64,000 nt of DNA from an uncultured Lachnospiraceae bacterium (GCA_902793335.1 CADBCZ010000002.1:1-64000); one strand, 5' to 3'; counted from the stretch's first letter, positions 8,451 through 17,907 are shown. Notes: generated by a model not told the origin, from the sequence alone. Numbers and translations are program-made.

Positions 8451-8804
8451 ATGCATTTATTAATTTTGATCCTTACCAGAGGTAACGGAATCAATGAACT
8501 TTTAAGAGAGCTTGCCGAACAGGGAGTAAGCGGTTGTACGATAGTTAATACAACGGGAATGAAGAGTGTAATAGAAAATTACGATGATCTTCCAATGTTT
8601 GGATTGTTAAGACACATAATGGAAGAGGAAGATAAGGAGGAGAACAAAATGCTCCTTTTTGTACTCAAGGATGAGGAGATTGCGAAGACTAAACATACTA
8701 TTCATAGCATTTTGGGTGATTTCTCATCACCTAACACCGGAATAATGTTTACGCTTCCTATTGATTCGGCAGAAGGGATCGGTGGCAGTGATGCATTTAA
8801 ATGA
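8451..8804 (+). CDS. Small PII-like protein paired with the antiporter gene
   Basis: A 117-residue soluble protein. Its layout (MHLLILILTRG start, strand; GVSGCTIVNTTGM; a flexible acidic stretch EEEDKEENKMLLFVL; a second alpha-beta unit with TKHTIHSILGD; TGIMFTLPID end) follows the ferredoxin-like fold of PII/CutA-type trimers, with the region between strands 2 and 3 in the position of the T-loop. The gene has RBS AAAGGAG and its end overlaps the start of the cation/proton antiporter gene by 14 bases, which suggests translational coupling and that the protein gates the antiporter, as PII proteins gate Amt. The fold call is by pattern only; the ligand is unknown. Confidence 0.6.
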   Translation: MHLLILILTRGNGINELLRELAEQGVSGCTIVNTTGMKSVIENYDDLPMFGLLRHIMEEEDKEENKMLLFVLKDEEIAKTKHTIHSILGDFSSPNTGIMFTLPIDSAEGIGGSDAFK

Positions 8805-9954
8805 TCTTATATATATTGCAATATTTTTGGCAGGAGCCTTGATATCGGGAAAGATAGTTAAGCAGATGCATCTGCCTAATGTAACCGGATATCTGGTTAT
8901 GGGAATTTTGATTGGTCCTCATTGTTTTAATATTTTGAATTCGGACGTAATTTCTCATTTTTCAATTGTGTCCGATATGGCACTTGGATTTATTGCATTT
9001 TCAATCGGTTCGGAATTTTCCATCAAGTACCTTAAGAAGGTAGGAAAGTCACCTGTGGTTATAGCTGTATTGGAAGGTCTGACAGCTACTATGTTAGTTG
9101 ACATAACACTGCTGCTTCTCGGTTATGATACACCGCTTGCACTTGCGCTTGGAGCGATAGCTTCAGCTACTGCGGCGGCTTCAACACTTATGATTGTTAA
9201 GCAGTATAAGTCGAAGGGTCCGGTTACCAACACTTTGCTTCCGGTAGTTGCAATGGATGATGCGGTTGCACTTATGAGCTTTGGTATTTCGATGTCTATA
9301 ATCAAAGTTATAAGCTCAGGGTCAGTGTCTGCAAAGGCAATGCTTATGCCACTTGTAGAGATTTTTGGTGCGCTTTTATTTGGAGCTGTATTGGGATTTA
9401 TCATGACACAGTTAGTCAGATTATATACAGGCCGAGGCAATCGTCTCGCGGTTACTGTAGGAATGACATTCCTCTGTATTGGCGTTTGTAACATGACAGG
9501 ACTGTCTTCGCTGCTTGCATGCATGATGATGAGTGCTGTTTTTGCTAACACTTCAAGATATACCGATAAGATATTTGAACCGTTAGATAGAATAACACCA
9601 CCATTTTATATGATGTTCTTTATTCTTTCAGGCGCATCTTTGGATATAACTATTATTCCAAAGATTGGTCTTGTAGGAGCAGTGTACGTTATTGTACGAG
9701 TGCTTGGGAAAATGCTTGGAGCTTATGTGGGAGCGACAATTTCAAAGGCTCCGCCTGTGGTTAAGAAGTATCTTGGTCTTACACTTATACCTCAGGAGGG
9801 TGTTGCCATAGGTCTTGTGACTGTTGCTAAGGGTGCACTTCCACAGTACGGTGATACAATTCAGACAGTTGTACTCTGTGGAATCGTTATATATGAGTTG
9901 CTTGGACCGCTGATTACCAAGACAACTTTAAAGGCCGCTAAGGAGATTGCTTAA
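8791..9954 (+). CDS. Monovalent cation:proton antiporter, CPA2 family (KefB/NapA-like)
   Basis: Membrane antiporter of 387 residues with about 12 hydrophobic segments and no C-terminal TrkA-N/KTN domain. Typical features: LPNVTGYLVMGILIGPH near residue 30, the AMDDAVAL motif near 155 (two consecutive Asp, as in electrogenic CPA2 carriers), and IPQEGVAIGLV near 340. It exchanges Na+ or K+ for protons across the cytoplasmic membrane. The start is ambiguous: ATG 8791 is chosen because MHLNDLIYIAIFLAG begins the first membrane helix; GTG 8788 or 8782 and TTG 8761 are also in frame, with GAAGGG at 8772. All options overlap the preceding PII-like gene, which probably supplies the missing regulatory part. 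Confidence 0.85.
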   Translation: MHLNDLIYIAIFLAGALISGKIVKQMHLPNVTGYLVMGILIGPHCFNILNSDVISHFSIVSDMALGFIAFSIGSEFSIKYLKKVGKSPVVIAVLEGLTATMLVDITLLLLGYDTPLALALGAIASATAAASTLMIVKQYKSKGPVTNTLLPVVAMDDAVALMSFGISMSIIKVISSGSVSAKAMLMPLVEIFGALLFGAVLGFIMTQLVRLYTGRGNRLAVTVGMTFLCIGVCNMTGLSSLLACMMMSAVFANTSRYTDKIFEPLDRITPPFYMMFFILSGASLDITIIPKIGLVGAVYVIVRVLGKMLGAYVGATISKAPPVVKKYLGLTLIPQEGVAIGLVTVAKGALPQYGDTIQTVVLCGIVIYELLGPLITKTTLKAAKEIA

Positions 9955-9981
9955 GATACAATTTTTAATAACAATAAAGTG

Positions 9982-10013
9982 AAAAGTACATGGATGAAGG
10001 ACCATGTACTTTT
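9982..10013 (+). terminator. Terminator after the antiporter gene
   Basis: AAAAGTACATGG (9982-9993) and CCATGTACTTTT (10002-10013) form a perfect 12-bp stem with an 8-base loop and a T-rich end. Confidence 0.85.
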
Positions 10014-10044
10014 CTGTTATAGGGGAATATTAAAACATATATAC

Positions 10045-10108
10045 TTGACATTACCTGAAAAATAATGCTATACTCCATTTGTTAGCACTCATATGTAGTG
10101 AGTGCTAA
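10045..10108 (+). promoter_or_regulatory. Promoter with perfect CIRCE (HrcA) operator for lon
   Basis: -35 TTGACA (10045-10050), 18-base spacer, -10 TATACT (10069-10074). Directly downstream lies TTAGCACTC-N9-GAGTGCTAA (10082-10108), which matches the CIRCE consensus at all 18 conserved positions. HrcA binds CIRCE and represses chaperone operons (groESL, dnaK) until heat shock, so lon is placed in the HrcA regulon here. Confidence 0.93.
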
Positions 10109-10153
10109 TATGTAACGAGGAGTTGGTTTTACGAAAGTCCAGAGGTGATTAGT

Positions 10154-12442
10154 ATGGCGAATTTACCAATATATAATACATTGGCAGTGCCGGATGCCAA
10201 TATTTACTTAAAAAGTGATTATTATGAAGAGATGACGGGAAAAGAACCGGCTATTGATGATAGAGTGATTCTTATGGTTTTGAAGGAGGACTGTTCAAAG
10301 GATGAGATAGATGAGAACAGTTTTTACCCCATAGGTATTTCGGGTGTTATAACAGAAGTGGCCGATAACGGATATTTTTTGATTCATACAAGAAATCGCG
10401 TGAATCTTGATGAAATAACTGTATTTAAAGATAAGACGATTGATATATCTATAAGCAAGCGCCCTGATATTGAAGATCTGGAAGAAAGTGAAGAACTTGT
10501 AGAGAGAATTAATGCTGTTAAGTCACTGGTACTTGATTTTTCCAGCCGATATCAGTTTGGTCCGCTTATAAGAAGCTATGCGTCAAGGTGGAGCACTCTC
10601 GGAGAAATCGGGGCAGCATTTTCGCCATGGCTTATGAATTCCAATAACGAGAGATATGCAATCCTTGCGGAAGATAGCAAGAAAAAGCGTTTTGATATGT
10701 TGGAGAAAATGCTTATTGAGAATCTTGAAGTTGGACGTGTTAATCAGGAGGCACAGGGCGCACAGGAAGAAGACTATCGGAAGATATATCGTGAATCTGC
10801 TATCAAGAAGCAGATGGAATATCTGCAAAAAGAGCTTGATGAAATGCATCCTGAAAATGTATCAGACATAAGACGGTTAGAGATAAGGGTTTCCGAATCA
10901 GGGATGAATGAGACCGCAAGAAAAGAGTGTGACAAGATAATCACAAGACTTAAGCAGCAGGGACAGGGAAGTTCTGAGTATGGAATGCTTTATGATTACG
11001 TTGATTATGTTGCCGGACTTCCATGGAATAAAGAGAACGCAAAGAAGATAAGACTTGACAGAGCTGAAAAGATTCTTTCAAAAGATCACTATGGATTGTC
11101 CAAGGTCAAAAACAGAATATTACAGCAGATTGCTGTTATGAATTTAAAGAAAAAACAGTCAGGCTCGATTATTCTCTTTGTGGGTGCACCGGGTACAGGT
11201 AAGACCAGCATAGGTCAGAGTATAGCCAAAGCATTAAACAGAGAATATGTGCGAGTAAGTCTTGGAGGAGTAAGGGATGAGGCTGATATAAGAGGTCACA
11301 GAAGAACTTATATTGGAGCAATGCCGGGACGAATCATGGATGGTATAAGTAAATGTGGCGTATCCAATCCTGTAATGGTATTGGATGAGGTTGATAAATT
11401 GTCAAGCTCTTATAACGGTGATCCCGCAAGCGCACTTCTTGAGGTGCTTGATCCTGAGCAGAATAATACATTTACCGATCACTATATGAATGTGCCTTAT
11501 GATCTTTCGGATGTGCTTTTCATCTGTACTGCTAATACTACGGATACGATTCCTGCACCGTTGCTTAATCGTATGGAGGTAATACAGTTCCAGGGGTACA
11601 CACCGACTGAAAAGTTAGAGATTGCCAAGAAACATTTACTTCCAAAAGCAATGGAGGATGTGGGTATTAATAAGAAGCAGTTACAGATTTCGGATGAGGT
11701 GCTCGGTAAAATAATCTCGGACTATACCAGAGAAGCAGGTGTGCGAGGTCTTAGAAAACGCATGGATATGTTATGCCGTGGCGTTGCGGTTGAGATAGTT
11801 AAAAATAATAAGAAACGTGTCAAGGTCACAGAGGACAATGTAAGGGAGCTTCTCGATATGCGTCCGATGAAACATGAGGAAGTACACAAGCAGAAGAATC
11901 CGGGAATAGTAACCGGACTTGCATGGACAGCTGTTGGTGGCGAAATATTATATATTGAGACACTGTTTACAAAGGGCAAGGGAAAAATTACCGTAACCGG
12001 ACAGCTCGGTGATGTTATGAAAGAGTCTGCACAGATTGCGGTGAGCCTTGTAAAAAATATGTTCCCTAAACAGGTGAAAATGTTTGAAGAAAACGATCTG
12101 CATATTCATGTACCGGACGGTGCGACACCTAAGGACGGACCTTCGGCAGGTATCACACTGACTACGGCTTTGTCATCACTTGTGTGTGGTGTTCCTGTTC
12201 CGGCAACCGTTGCTATGACAGGAGAGGTTTCTCTTGAGGGTAATGTCAAACCAATCGGAGGATTACCTGAAAAACTTATGGCTGCACAACGTGCTGGAGT
12301 AAAGACAGCATTTATTCCAAAAGATAACGAGGATGATCTTCGGGATGTGGCTGATGAAGTTAAGGAGAATTTAGAAATCATTCCGGTTGAGAAAGTTAAG
12401 GATGTTTTGGATTATTTAAAAATTGCACCAAAGAGGAAATGA
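10154..12442 (+). CDS. lon: ATP-dependent protease Lon
   Basis: Cytoplasmic AAA+ serine protease that degrades misfolded and some regulatory proteins; 762 residues. Domains: LON N-terminal substrate-binding domain (~1-200, somewhat divergent), a coiled linker (~190-270), the AAA+ module with Walker A GAPGTGKTS (~341) and Walker B VMVLDEVDKL, and the protease domain with the catalytic Ser in DGPSAGIT (~residue 664) and Lys in PEKLMAAQRAG. Start: ATG 10154 with AGAGGTG five to twelve bases upstream; the GTG at 10145 overlaps that site. The gene has its own CIRCE-controlled promoter, so induction by heat or unfolded protein through HrcA is expected. The gene for the VanZ-like protein follows after 113 bases without a clear terminator. 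Confidence 0.96.
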   Translation: MANLPIYNTLAVPDANIYLKSDYYEEMTGKEPAIDDRVILMVLKEDCSKDEIDENSFYPIGISGVITEVADNGYFLIHTRNRVNLDEITVFKDKTIDISISKRPDIEDLEESEELVERINAVKSLVLDFSSRYQFGPLIRSYASRWSTLGEIGAAFSPWLMNSNNERYAILAEDSKKKRFDMLEKMLIENLEVGRVNQEAQGAQEEDYRKIYRESAIKKQMEYLQKELDEMHPENVSDIRRLEIRVSESGMNETARKECDKIITRLKQQGQGSSEYGMLYDYVDYVAGLPWNKENAKKIRLDRAEKILSKDHYGLSKVKNRILQQIAVMNLKKKQSGSIILFVGAPGTGKTSIGQSIAKALNREYVRVSLGGVRDEADIRGHRRTYIGAMPGRIMDGISKCGVSNPVMVLDEVDKLSSSYNGDPASALLEVLDPEQNNTFTDHYMNVPYDLSDVLFICTANTTDTIPAPLLNRMEVIQFQGYTPTEKLEIAKKHLLPKAMEDVGINKKQLQISDEVLGKIISDYTREAGVRGLRKRMDMLCRGVAVEIVKNNKKRVKVTEDNVRELLDMRPMKHEEVHKQKNPGIVTGLAWTAVGGEILYIETLFTKGKGKITVTGQLGDVMKESAQIAVSLVKNMFPKQVKMFEENDLHIHVPDGATPKDGPSAGITLTTALSSLVCGVPVPATVAMTGEVSLEGNVKPIGGLPEKLMAAQRAGVKTAFIPKDNEDDLRDVADEVKENLEIIPVEKVKDVLDYLKIAPKRK

Positions 12443-12555
12443 TTCCCTTGTTATATACGGTGAAAACTGTTAGAATAATTACTCGTAGTTTAGTGATTAT
12501 TAAGAGGGAAGAGTAACTGTGAAGGAGCCAAAGCAGTTATAAGGAATATAAGTTT

Positions 12556-13056
12556 ATGAGCAATGCGCGACAGGTAATAGTTAGAATACTACTTATAGTA
12601 TTAACTGCTATGGTAATGTTTTTTATATATAGAATGTCAGCTATGGAGGCGGCAGAATCATCGCAGCTGAGTACATCTGTGGGATACACGGTAGGAGAGA
12701 TAGTGATAGATGGATTTAACGAGATGCCGGCCGTGGAACAACAACAGTATGTTGACGGTATTGAACATCCGCTAAGGAAGTTTGCACACTTTTCAGAGTT
12801 TGCGGCACTTGGTTTTCTATTACTTTTCGATATCCTTGCTTTTACGAAGCTTTCGGGAGTGAAGAGGTTTCTTACTGCAGTAATTCTCGGACTGATATAT
12901 GCAGCGACAGATGAGTATCATCAGACCTTAGTAAGCGGAAGAAGCTGTGAGTTAAAAGATGTGATGATAGATGTAAGTGGTGTTATAATAGGCTGTATAG
13001 TCGCAACGATTTTGATAGTGTTGTTTTCACGATTACGCAAGAAAACTGACAACTGA
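12556..13056 (+). CDS. VanZ-like membrane protein
   Basis: A 166-residue integral membrane protein with four hydrophobic segments (~8-25, 75-95, 100-125, 135-160). The conserved VanZ core is visible: HPLRKFAHFSEFAALGF, then YAATDEYHQTLVSGRSCELKDVMIDVSG. VanZ in enterococci gives low-level teicoplanin resistance; the wide VanZ-like family of Firmicutes is otherwise uncharacterised, so a resistance role should not be assumed. RBS AAGGAA lies before ATG 12556. It may be carried on the lon transcript and ends at a two-way terminator. Confidence 0.85.
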   Translation: MSNARQVIVRILLIVLTAMVMFFIYRMSAMEAAESSQLSTSVGYTVGEIVIDGFNEMPAVEQQQYVDGIEHPLRKFAHFSEFAALGFLLLFDILAFTKLSGVKRFLTAVILGLIYAATDEYHQTLVSGRSCELKDVMIDVSGVIIGCIVATILIVLFSRLRKKTDN

Positions 13057-13068
13057 ATTAAAGTATAA

Positions 13069-13124
13069 AAAAACTGACTTTCAATCATTGGATTAAATCC
13101 AACTTTTAAAGGTCAGTTTTTTAG
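13069..13124. terminator. Bidirectional terminator between the VanZ-like and nhaC genes
   Basis: AAACTGACTTT (13071-13081) pairs with AAAGGTCAGTTT (13108-13119); an A run lies on the left and a T run on the right, so both convergent genes can use it. Confidence 0.75.
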
Positions 13125-13151
13125 TATATTTAATTGTTATATCAATCAGTT

Positions 13152-14765
13152 TTATTCTGCGTTTTCTGAAACTGTGTTAGTACCACCGATTGCTCTGATA
13201 ATTAACAGTGTAATCACAGTAAGAATGATTCCAACAATAAGGGAAATCCATGCATTTCTTAAGAATCCTGCTACAATATATGTTACTGCTGATATTGCAG
13301 CAACAGTAAGAGCGTAAGGCAGCTGTGTTGATACGTGATTGATATGAACACATTCAGCTCCTGCGGATGACATGATAGTTGTATCTGATATCGGTGAACA
13401 GTGGTCACCACATACTGCACCTGCCATACAAGCTGAAATTGAGATTATCATAAGGTCGTAATCTGTATTCTGGAAACAGTTTACTACAATTGGAATAAGG
13501 ATTCCGAAGGTACCCCACGAAGTTCCTGTTGCAAATGAAAGACCAATTGCAATGATGAAAATGATACATGGCAGGAATGCCTGAAAACCTGCGGCTGATC
13601 CCTCTACAACACCTGCAACATAAGTTGCCGCTCCGAGATTGTCAGTCATAGTTTTTAGTGACCATGCAAATGTAAGTATCAATATAGCAGGAACCATCTG
13701 CTTAAATCCTTCGGGTAAGCAGTTCATGGCATCATCAAAGGTTATTACTCCTCTGATAAGATAGAAGATGATTGTCAACATCAACGATGATGCTGAACCA
13801 AGTACTAAACCTACAGAAGCATCACTGTTTGCAAAAGCATTAATAAAAGTTTCACCTTTGAAGAAACCGCCTGTATATATCATTCCGATAGTACAGAGAA
13901 CGATGAGCATGATAATAGGAATGATCATATCAATTACTTTTCCATTGTGATTTACATCAAGAGAAGTGTCCTCTGCACCGACATAATCTTTATTTGTCCA
14001 ATAGAAATCATTTAATGCATCATCTTCATATTTCTTCATTGGACCATATGAAATCTTTAATGAAACAATAAGTATCATTGTAAGAATTGTAAGTAGTGCA
14101 TAGAAATTATATGGGATGGCTTTTAGGAAAAGACTCATTCCGTTCTCGCCCTCAACAAACCCTGCAACAGCTGCTGCCCATGAAGAAATAGGAGCTATGA
14201 TACATATCGGTGCGGCAGTAGCGTCGATAAGGTAAGATAATTTTTCGCGACTGATCTTATGCTTGTCTGTTACGGGACGCATAACCGAACCGACCGTAAG
14301 ACAGTTGAAATAATCGTCGATGAAAATGAGTACGCCCAAAAGAATTGTTGCAAGCTGAGCACCTACTTTACCTTTTATATGACTTGTAGCCCATCGTCCG
14401 AAAGCTAGCGAGCCACCGGTTTTGTTCATAAGCTGAACCATCATACCGAGAATGACAAGGAATACGAGTATTCCGACATTCCAGGAATCAGAGATTACGC
14501 TAACGACTCCGTCCCTAAATACATGATTAAGAACAGCAACCGGATGGAATTTTCCCCAGAACAGAGCTCCGGTAAGAATACCTATAAACAATGAACTGTA
14601 TACCTCTTTGGTAATAAGAGCCAACACTATGGCAATAAGTGAAGGAAGCAGTGCCCAGAAAGTTTCGGTCACTTCTATACACTGCACCTCGATGCAATAC
14701 CAGGCAATAGCATAAAATACCAAAAGCACCGCACCTGAAATCAGTATTTTCTTGTTGTTCTTCAT
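13152..14765 (-). CDS. nhaC: Na+/H+ antiporter, NhaC family
   Basis: Membrane antiporter of 537 residues with about 12-13 hydrophobic segments, normal for NhaC. Features: FWALLPSLIAIVLALITKEVYSSLF near residue 35, LIFIDDYFNCLTVGSVMRPVTDKHKISREKLSYLIDATAAP near 145-185, the ATGTSWGTFGILIPI stretch near 415 and CGDHCSPISDTTIMSSAGA near 455, all characteristic of the family. It exports Na+ in exchange for protons, for pH and sodium homeostasis; some NhaC-like members instead exchange amino acids or malate/lactate, so the substrate is likely but not certain. ATG with GGGAG upstream. It is a single gene on the minus strand. Confidence 0.9.
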   Translation of the reverse strand: MKNNKKILISGAVLLVFYAIAWYCIEVQCIEVTETFWALLPSLIAIVLALITKEVYSSLFIGILTGALFWGKFHPVAVLNHVFRDGVVSVISDSWNVGILVFLVILGMMVQLMNKTGGSLAFGRWATSHIKGKVGAQLATILLGVLIFIDDYFNCLTVGSVMRPVTDKHKISREKLSYLIDATAAPICIIAPISSWAAAVAGFVEGENGMSLFLKAIPYNFYALLTILTMILIVSLKISYGPMKKYEDDALNDFYWTNKDYVGAEDTSLDVNHNGKVIDMIIPIIMLIVLCTIGMIYTGGFFKGETFINAFANSDASVGLVLGSASSLMLTIIFYLIRGVITFDDAMNCLPEGFKQMVPAILILTFAWSLKTMTDNLGAATYVAGVVEGSAAGFQAFLPCIIFIIAIGLSFATGTSWGTFGILIPIVVNCFQNTDYDLMIISISACMAGAVCGDHCSPISDTTIMSSAGAECVHINHVSTQLPYALTVAAISAVTYIVAGFLRNAWISLIVGIILTVITLLIIRAIGGTNTVSENAE

Positions 14766-14861
14766 ATCTTTTCTCCCATTTGTATTATAGTTGTAAATGC
14801 GACCTGCTAATTATACTCTTATTAAGAAGGTTTAGTCAAATGTAAATAAGTATAAAAAAAC

Positions 14862-14882
14862 CGGACCTCTATTAAAGGTCCG
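14862..14882 (-). terminator. Terminator of the unknown gene at 14907-15821
   Basis: CGGACCT (14862-14868) pairs with AGGTCCG (14876-14882). On the minus strand the stem is followed by TTTTTTTAT. Confidence 0.8.
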
Positions 14883-14906
14883 ATATTTTAGAAAATGTTA
14901 AATATC

Positions 14907-15821
14907 TTATAATTTTTGAATTGCTTCATAGAATTCAGCAATCTCTGCATTACCACTCTTATAGTGGTATGTAACTTCACTTGGTCCGATATGAATTGTA
15001 AGATTACGGAGCTTAGCAAATTCTGTTGATTCTGTGATCTCAATATGTTTTACATATTTGAGAGGAACAATCAAATAAGAATATCCATAGTCGGGTGTAC
15101 CCATAATAACCGGGAAAGAACTCTTCTGAAGAACAACAAGCTCTTTGTCAGTGAATAAATGAGCTGATTCAGGATTGACCTCATCAAAGAATAAACGCTT
15201 TGTATAAGATGCAGCTGACTTATCGATACGTTTAAGCTTCATATCCTTCTGGATTGCTCCGATCTTGTGACTTTTTTGTTTCTTCTTCATTGTGTGAACT
15301 AAAGTACGAAGAAGATCTGATTCTAAATGATCATGAGTGACCGGAAGAGTAGATATATCCAAACTGGTATCAGCAAAGCCGAATGCGTCTGTGTTAACTT
15401 TTTCAAAAAGAATCTTTGTCATTTTCTGGATAATATCATCAGAAACTGTACTGAATGGGAAAGTTACTGAACCTAATTTGGTATATATAATGCAGATACC
15501 CTGTAACAGATTATGATAAATTCGGAGTCCCATAAACTCACTCATTGTGATGATTTGTTCTTTCACCGAATATTCCTCACGCTCAAGAATTCGAATATAA
15601 TCATCGTATAGAGCAATCACATAGTCATAAAGAGGCATGCCCGGTATAATATCTCTGTGTTCTATATCGTTACGTGGTATCTTGAATTTGAAAATTGCCT
15701 GATCATCCACTGAAAAGAAACCGTTAAATAAACGTGGAAGAGGATGCTCGGCATTGATTTCATAGATCCATGGGCCAAACGTCTTGGCCTCGTTTTCATC
15801 AAAATTAATTGCAGTAAACAT
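14907..15821 (-). CDS. Conserved hypothetical cytoplasmic protein
   Basis: A 304-residue protein with no signal peptide or membrane segment and no motif I can assign to a named family. It has ordinary codon use, a perfect AGGGAGG RBS before ATG 15821 and its own terminator, so it is a real gene. Observable parts: an N-terminal ~170 residues of mixed alpha/beta character (LYDYVIALYDDYIRILEREEYSVKEQ), a basic segment KKKQKSHKIGAIQKDMKLKRIDKSAASYTKR around 180-210, and a C-terminal beta-rich part (SFPVIMGTPDYGYSYLIVPLKYVKHIEITESTEFA) that could be a PH-like or DUF-type barrel ending in an amphipathic helix. It stands alone between nhaC and the EamA transporter, all on the minus strand. Confidence 0.7.
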   Translation of the reverse strand: MFTAINFDENEAKTFGPWIYEINAEHPLPRLFNGFFSVDDQAIFKFKIPRNDIEHRDIIPGMPLYDYVIALYDDYIRILEREEYSVKEQIITMSEFMGLRIYHNLLQGICIIYTKLGSVTFPFSTVSDDIIQKMTKILFEKVNTDAFGFADTSLDISTLPVTHDHLESDLLRTLVHTMKKKQKSHKIGAIQKDMKLKRIDKSAASYTKRLFFDEVNPESAHLFTDKELVVLQKSSFPVIMGTPDYGYSYLIVPLKYVKHIEITESTEFAKLRNLTIHIGPSEVTYHYKSGNAEIAEFYEAIQKL

Positions 15822-15952
15822 TTAAAAACCTCCCTAGTTTGAACTGATGACAATGAAAATAAAAATTAATACCTGAGTTTAGTATAGGACAAAAATGCAG
15901 ATAATTCAAGAAATAATTGTTTTTTTCGACTTGTATTTCACATTTTGTCATT

Positions 15953-16897
15953 TTATATGCGCCTTTTATTTTGAGCGGTAGATATCTGAGATAGTATGAT
16001 TGCAACAAGCATTATCGCACATCCGATTATCTCTCTGCGAGTCAGGTATTCGTTTAATATAATCGCAGATGAAGCCACCGCAAATAGTGATTCAGAGCAC
16101 ATAAGGAGAGATGCAATGGTCGCCTCTGTGTATTTCTGGCCAACTATCTGAAGGGTATAGGCGATTCCGCAACTCATTATTCCCGAGTAGAGAAGCGGTT
16201 GCCCTGCATTAAGAATATTTCTGATGACAGGAGTTTCAAAAATGAACATAAGGATGATTGATATTGTGCCGCCTACAAAAAACTGCAGACATGATAAAAG
16301 AACTCCGTCAACTTCTCTGGAAAATTTTTCGACACATAGAATGTGTATAGCATAAAAAAATGCACATATTAAAGCTAAAATATCACCTTTATTTATATTG
16401 CTCAGCTGGTCAGGCGTTACACTTAGAAAATACAGTCCGACAAATCCAAATGCAACACATAACCATGTGAGCAGTGGGACACTTTTCTTGATAAACAGAC
16501 CGATAATCGGAACAAAGAACATATAAAGAGCAGTGATAAATGCAATTTTACCCGCGGTTGAATAATAGAATGCAAACTGTTGAAAGTTACTTGCAACACA
16601 GAATATCAACCCTAGTATTACCCCATATTTTAATGCTTTTTTGGTGAATATGTTTTTGCGTTTATATTTCGACAAACTGGTGTTTTGTTTGTTTTTCTTT
16701 GAAATTTCCATTATTAAAATTACAGGTAGAAGAAATAATCCGCCCATCAGGCTTCTTATTCCGTTAAATGTGAAGGCTTGTATTTTCTCCATTCCAAGAC
16801 TTTGCGCAACAAAGGAAGTTCCCCATATAAATGCGGTGATTAATAAAATAAAAACCCCTTTTAGACTTGTTGCTAAATTGCTGCTTTTTTTATTCAT
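15953..16897 (-). CDS. DMT-superfamily (EamA) transporter
   Basis: A 314-residue inner-membrane protein with ten predicted membrane segments built as two EamA repeats (~12-160 and ~165-305). The motif FIWGTSFVAQSLG in segment 1 and the repeat-2 stretch YSGIMSCGIAYTLQIVGQKYTEATIASLLMCSESLFAVASSAIILNEYLTRREIIGC, including the usual E near the end, are typical. Such proteins export metabolites or amino acids; the substrate cannot be inferred. ATG 16897 is chosen with GAAAGG upstream; an in-frame TTG at 16903 is less likely. Between this stop and the preceding minus-strand gene there are 130 AT-rich bases with no clear feature. Confidence 0.85.
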   Translation of the reverse strand: MNKKSSNLATSLKGVFILLITAFIWGTSFVAQSLGMEKIQAFTFNGIRSLMGGLFLLPVILIMEISKKNKQNTSLSKYKRKNIFTKKALKYGVILGLIFCVASNFQQFAFYYSTAGKIAFITALYMFFVPIIGLFIKKSVPLLTWLCVAFGFVGLYFLSVTPDQLSNINKGDILALICAFFYAIHILCVEKFSREVDGVLLSCLQFFVGGTISIILMFIFETPVIRNILNAGQPLLYSGIMSCGIAYTLQIVGQKYTEATIASLLMCSESLFAVASSAIILNEYLTRREIIGCAIMLVAIILSQISTAQNKRRI

Positions 16898-17047
16898 GTC
16901 CAACGCCTTTCTTTATATAATATGTAATTACATAATTATTAATCGGTATTTTTTTTAACCGATATGACAGACACATTTTATAGATAGTTATAGTTTATGT
17001 CAATAGAAAATAAAGATTGATAATATAGATGAAAAAATAAAATTATA

Positions 17048-17108
17048 TTGGAAATATAATAGGAATTTTGATACAATATTCGCAATGTTGTTACTACCAT
17101 ATGGTAGT
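17048..17108 (+). promoter_or_regulatory. Promoter region with 16-bp palindrome before the cyclophilin gene
   Basis: -35-like TTGGAA (17048-17053), 18-base spacer, -10 TACAAT (17072-17077). Fifteen bases downstream is the perfect palindrome ACTACCAT-ATGGTAGT (17093-17108), at about the start of the transcript, a position where a repressor could act. Confidence 0.5.
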
Positions 17109-17144
17109 GCAAGGAAAAGAAGTTAGTTATAAGGAGAGACGAAA

Positions 17145-17858
17145 ATGACTAAGAAACTATTTAAAAAAGCAATTATGACAATGAGTATGGCATGTATGCT
17201 GGCACTTACAGGATGCGGTCAGAATGTAGAGAATTCAAAATCCACTGACAGTGAGACAACAAAAGCAACAGAAGCAACTGACACTGAAACTGCTGAAAGT
17301 TCTGATAAGGCCACAGATTCATCAAGTGTAGCAAACGGATATTCATTTAACGGACAGAGCTTTGTTATTACACTGTATCCTGAGGTTGCTCCCATAACCT
17401 GTGAGAATTTTCAAAAGCTTGTTGAACAGGGATTCTATGATGGATTGACCTTCCACAGAATCGTAGATGATTTTATGGCACAGGGTGGTGACCCGCTGGG
17501 CAATGGAACCGGTGGAAGTGAGGAGACAATTAAAGGTGAGTTTGCAAATAACGGAGTTGAAAATGCAATGTCACATCAAAGAGGTATTGTATCTATGGCA
17601 AGAAGTATGGACCCCGACAGCGCATCAAGCCAGTTCTTTATCTGTTATGCCGATTGTACATTCTTAGATGGTGACTATGCTGCATTTGGTGAAGTGACTG
17701 AAGGAATGGAAGTTGTTGACGGTTTTTTAGAGGTGCCTCGTTCAATGGGGGGAGATGGAGCAGTGTCTGCACCGGATGACGATATAGTTATGGATAGAGT
17801 TGAGATGATAGAAAATGATGAGAATGGCAATCCAAGAGTTAAGGTTACAATGAAATAA
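17145..17858 (+). CDS. Peptidyl-prolyl cis-trans isomerase lipoprotein, cyclophilin type
   Basis: Extracytoplasmic folding enzyme of 237 residues. A lipoprotein signal with lipobox LALTGC (Cys at ~residue 24) anchors it to the outer face of the membrane; a Ser/Thr/Glu-rich linker (~25-65) follows; then a cyclophilin domain (~66-237) with the active-site run [15 protein letters not shown] (Arg and Gln kept), [16 protein letters not shown] and [14 protein letters not shown]. Cyclophilins catalyse proline isomerisation in proteins, here presumably secreted ones. RBS AAGGAG is seven bases from the ATG. The DUF951 gene follows after 49 bases and may share the transcript. Confidence 0.93.
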   Translation: MTKKLFKKAIMTMSMACMLALTGCGQNVENSKSTDSETTKATEATDTETAESSDKATDSSSVANGYSFNGQSFVITLYPEVAPITCENFQKLVEQGFYDGLTFHRIVDDFMAQGGDPLGNGTGGSEETIKGEFANNGVENAMSHQRGIVSMARSMDPDSASSQFFICYADCTFLDGDYAAFGEVTEGMEVVDGFLEVPRSMGGDGAVSAPDDDIVMDRVEMIENDENGNPRVKVTMK

Positions 17859-17907
17859 TTTTAGACCGGAATGCAATTTCTTATGCCGCTAGAAGAGAGA
17901 GGAAAAT

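Noticed and set aside
12556-13056. Glycopeptide resistance gene
   Set aside because: VanZ-like proteins are common in Clostridia without van clusters; no vanHAX or vanRS genes are near.
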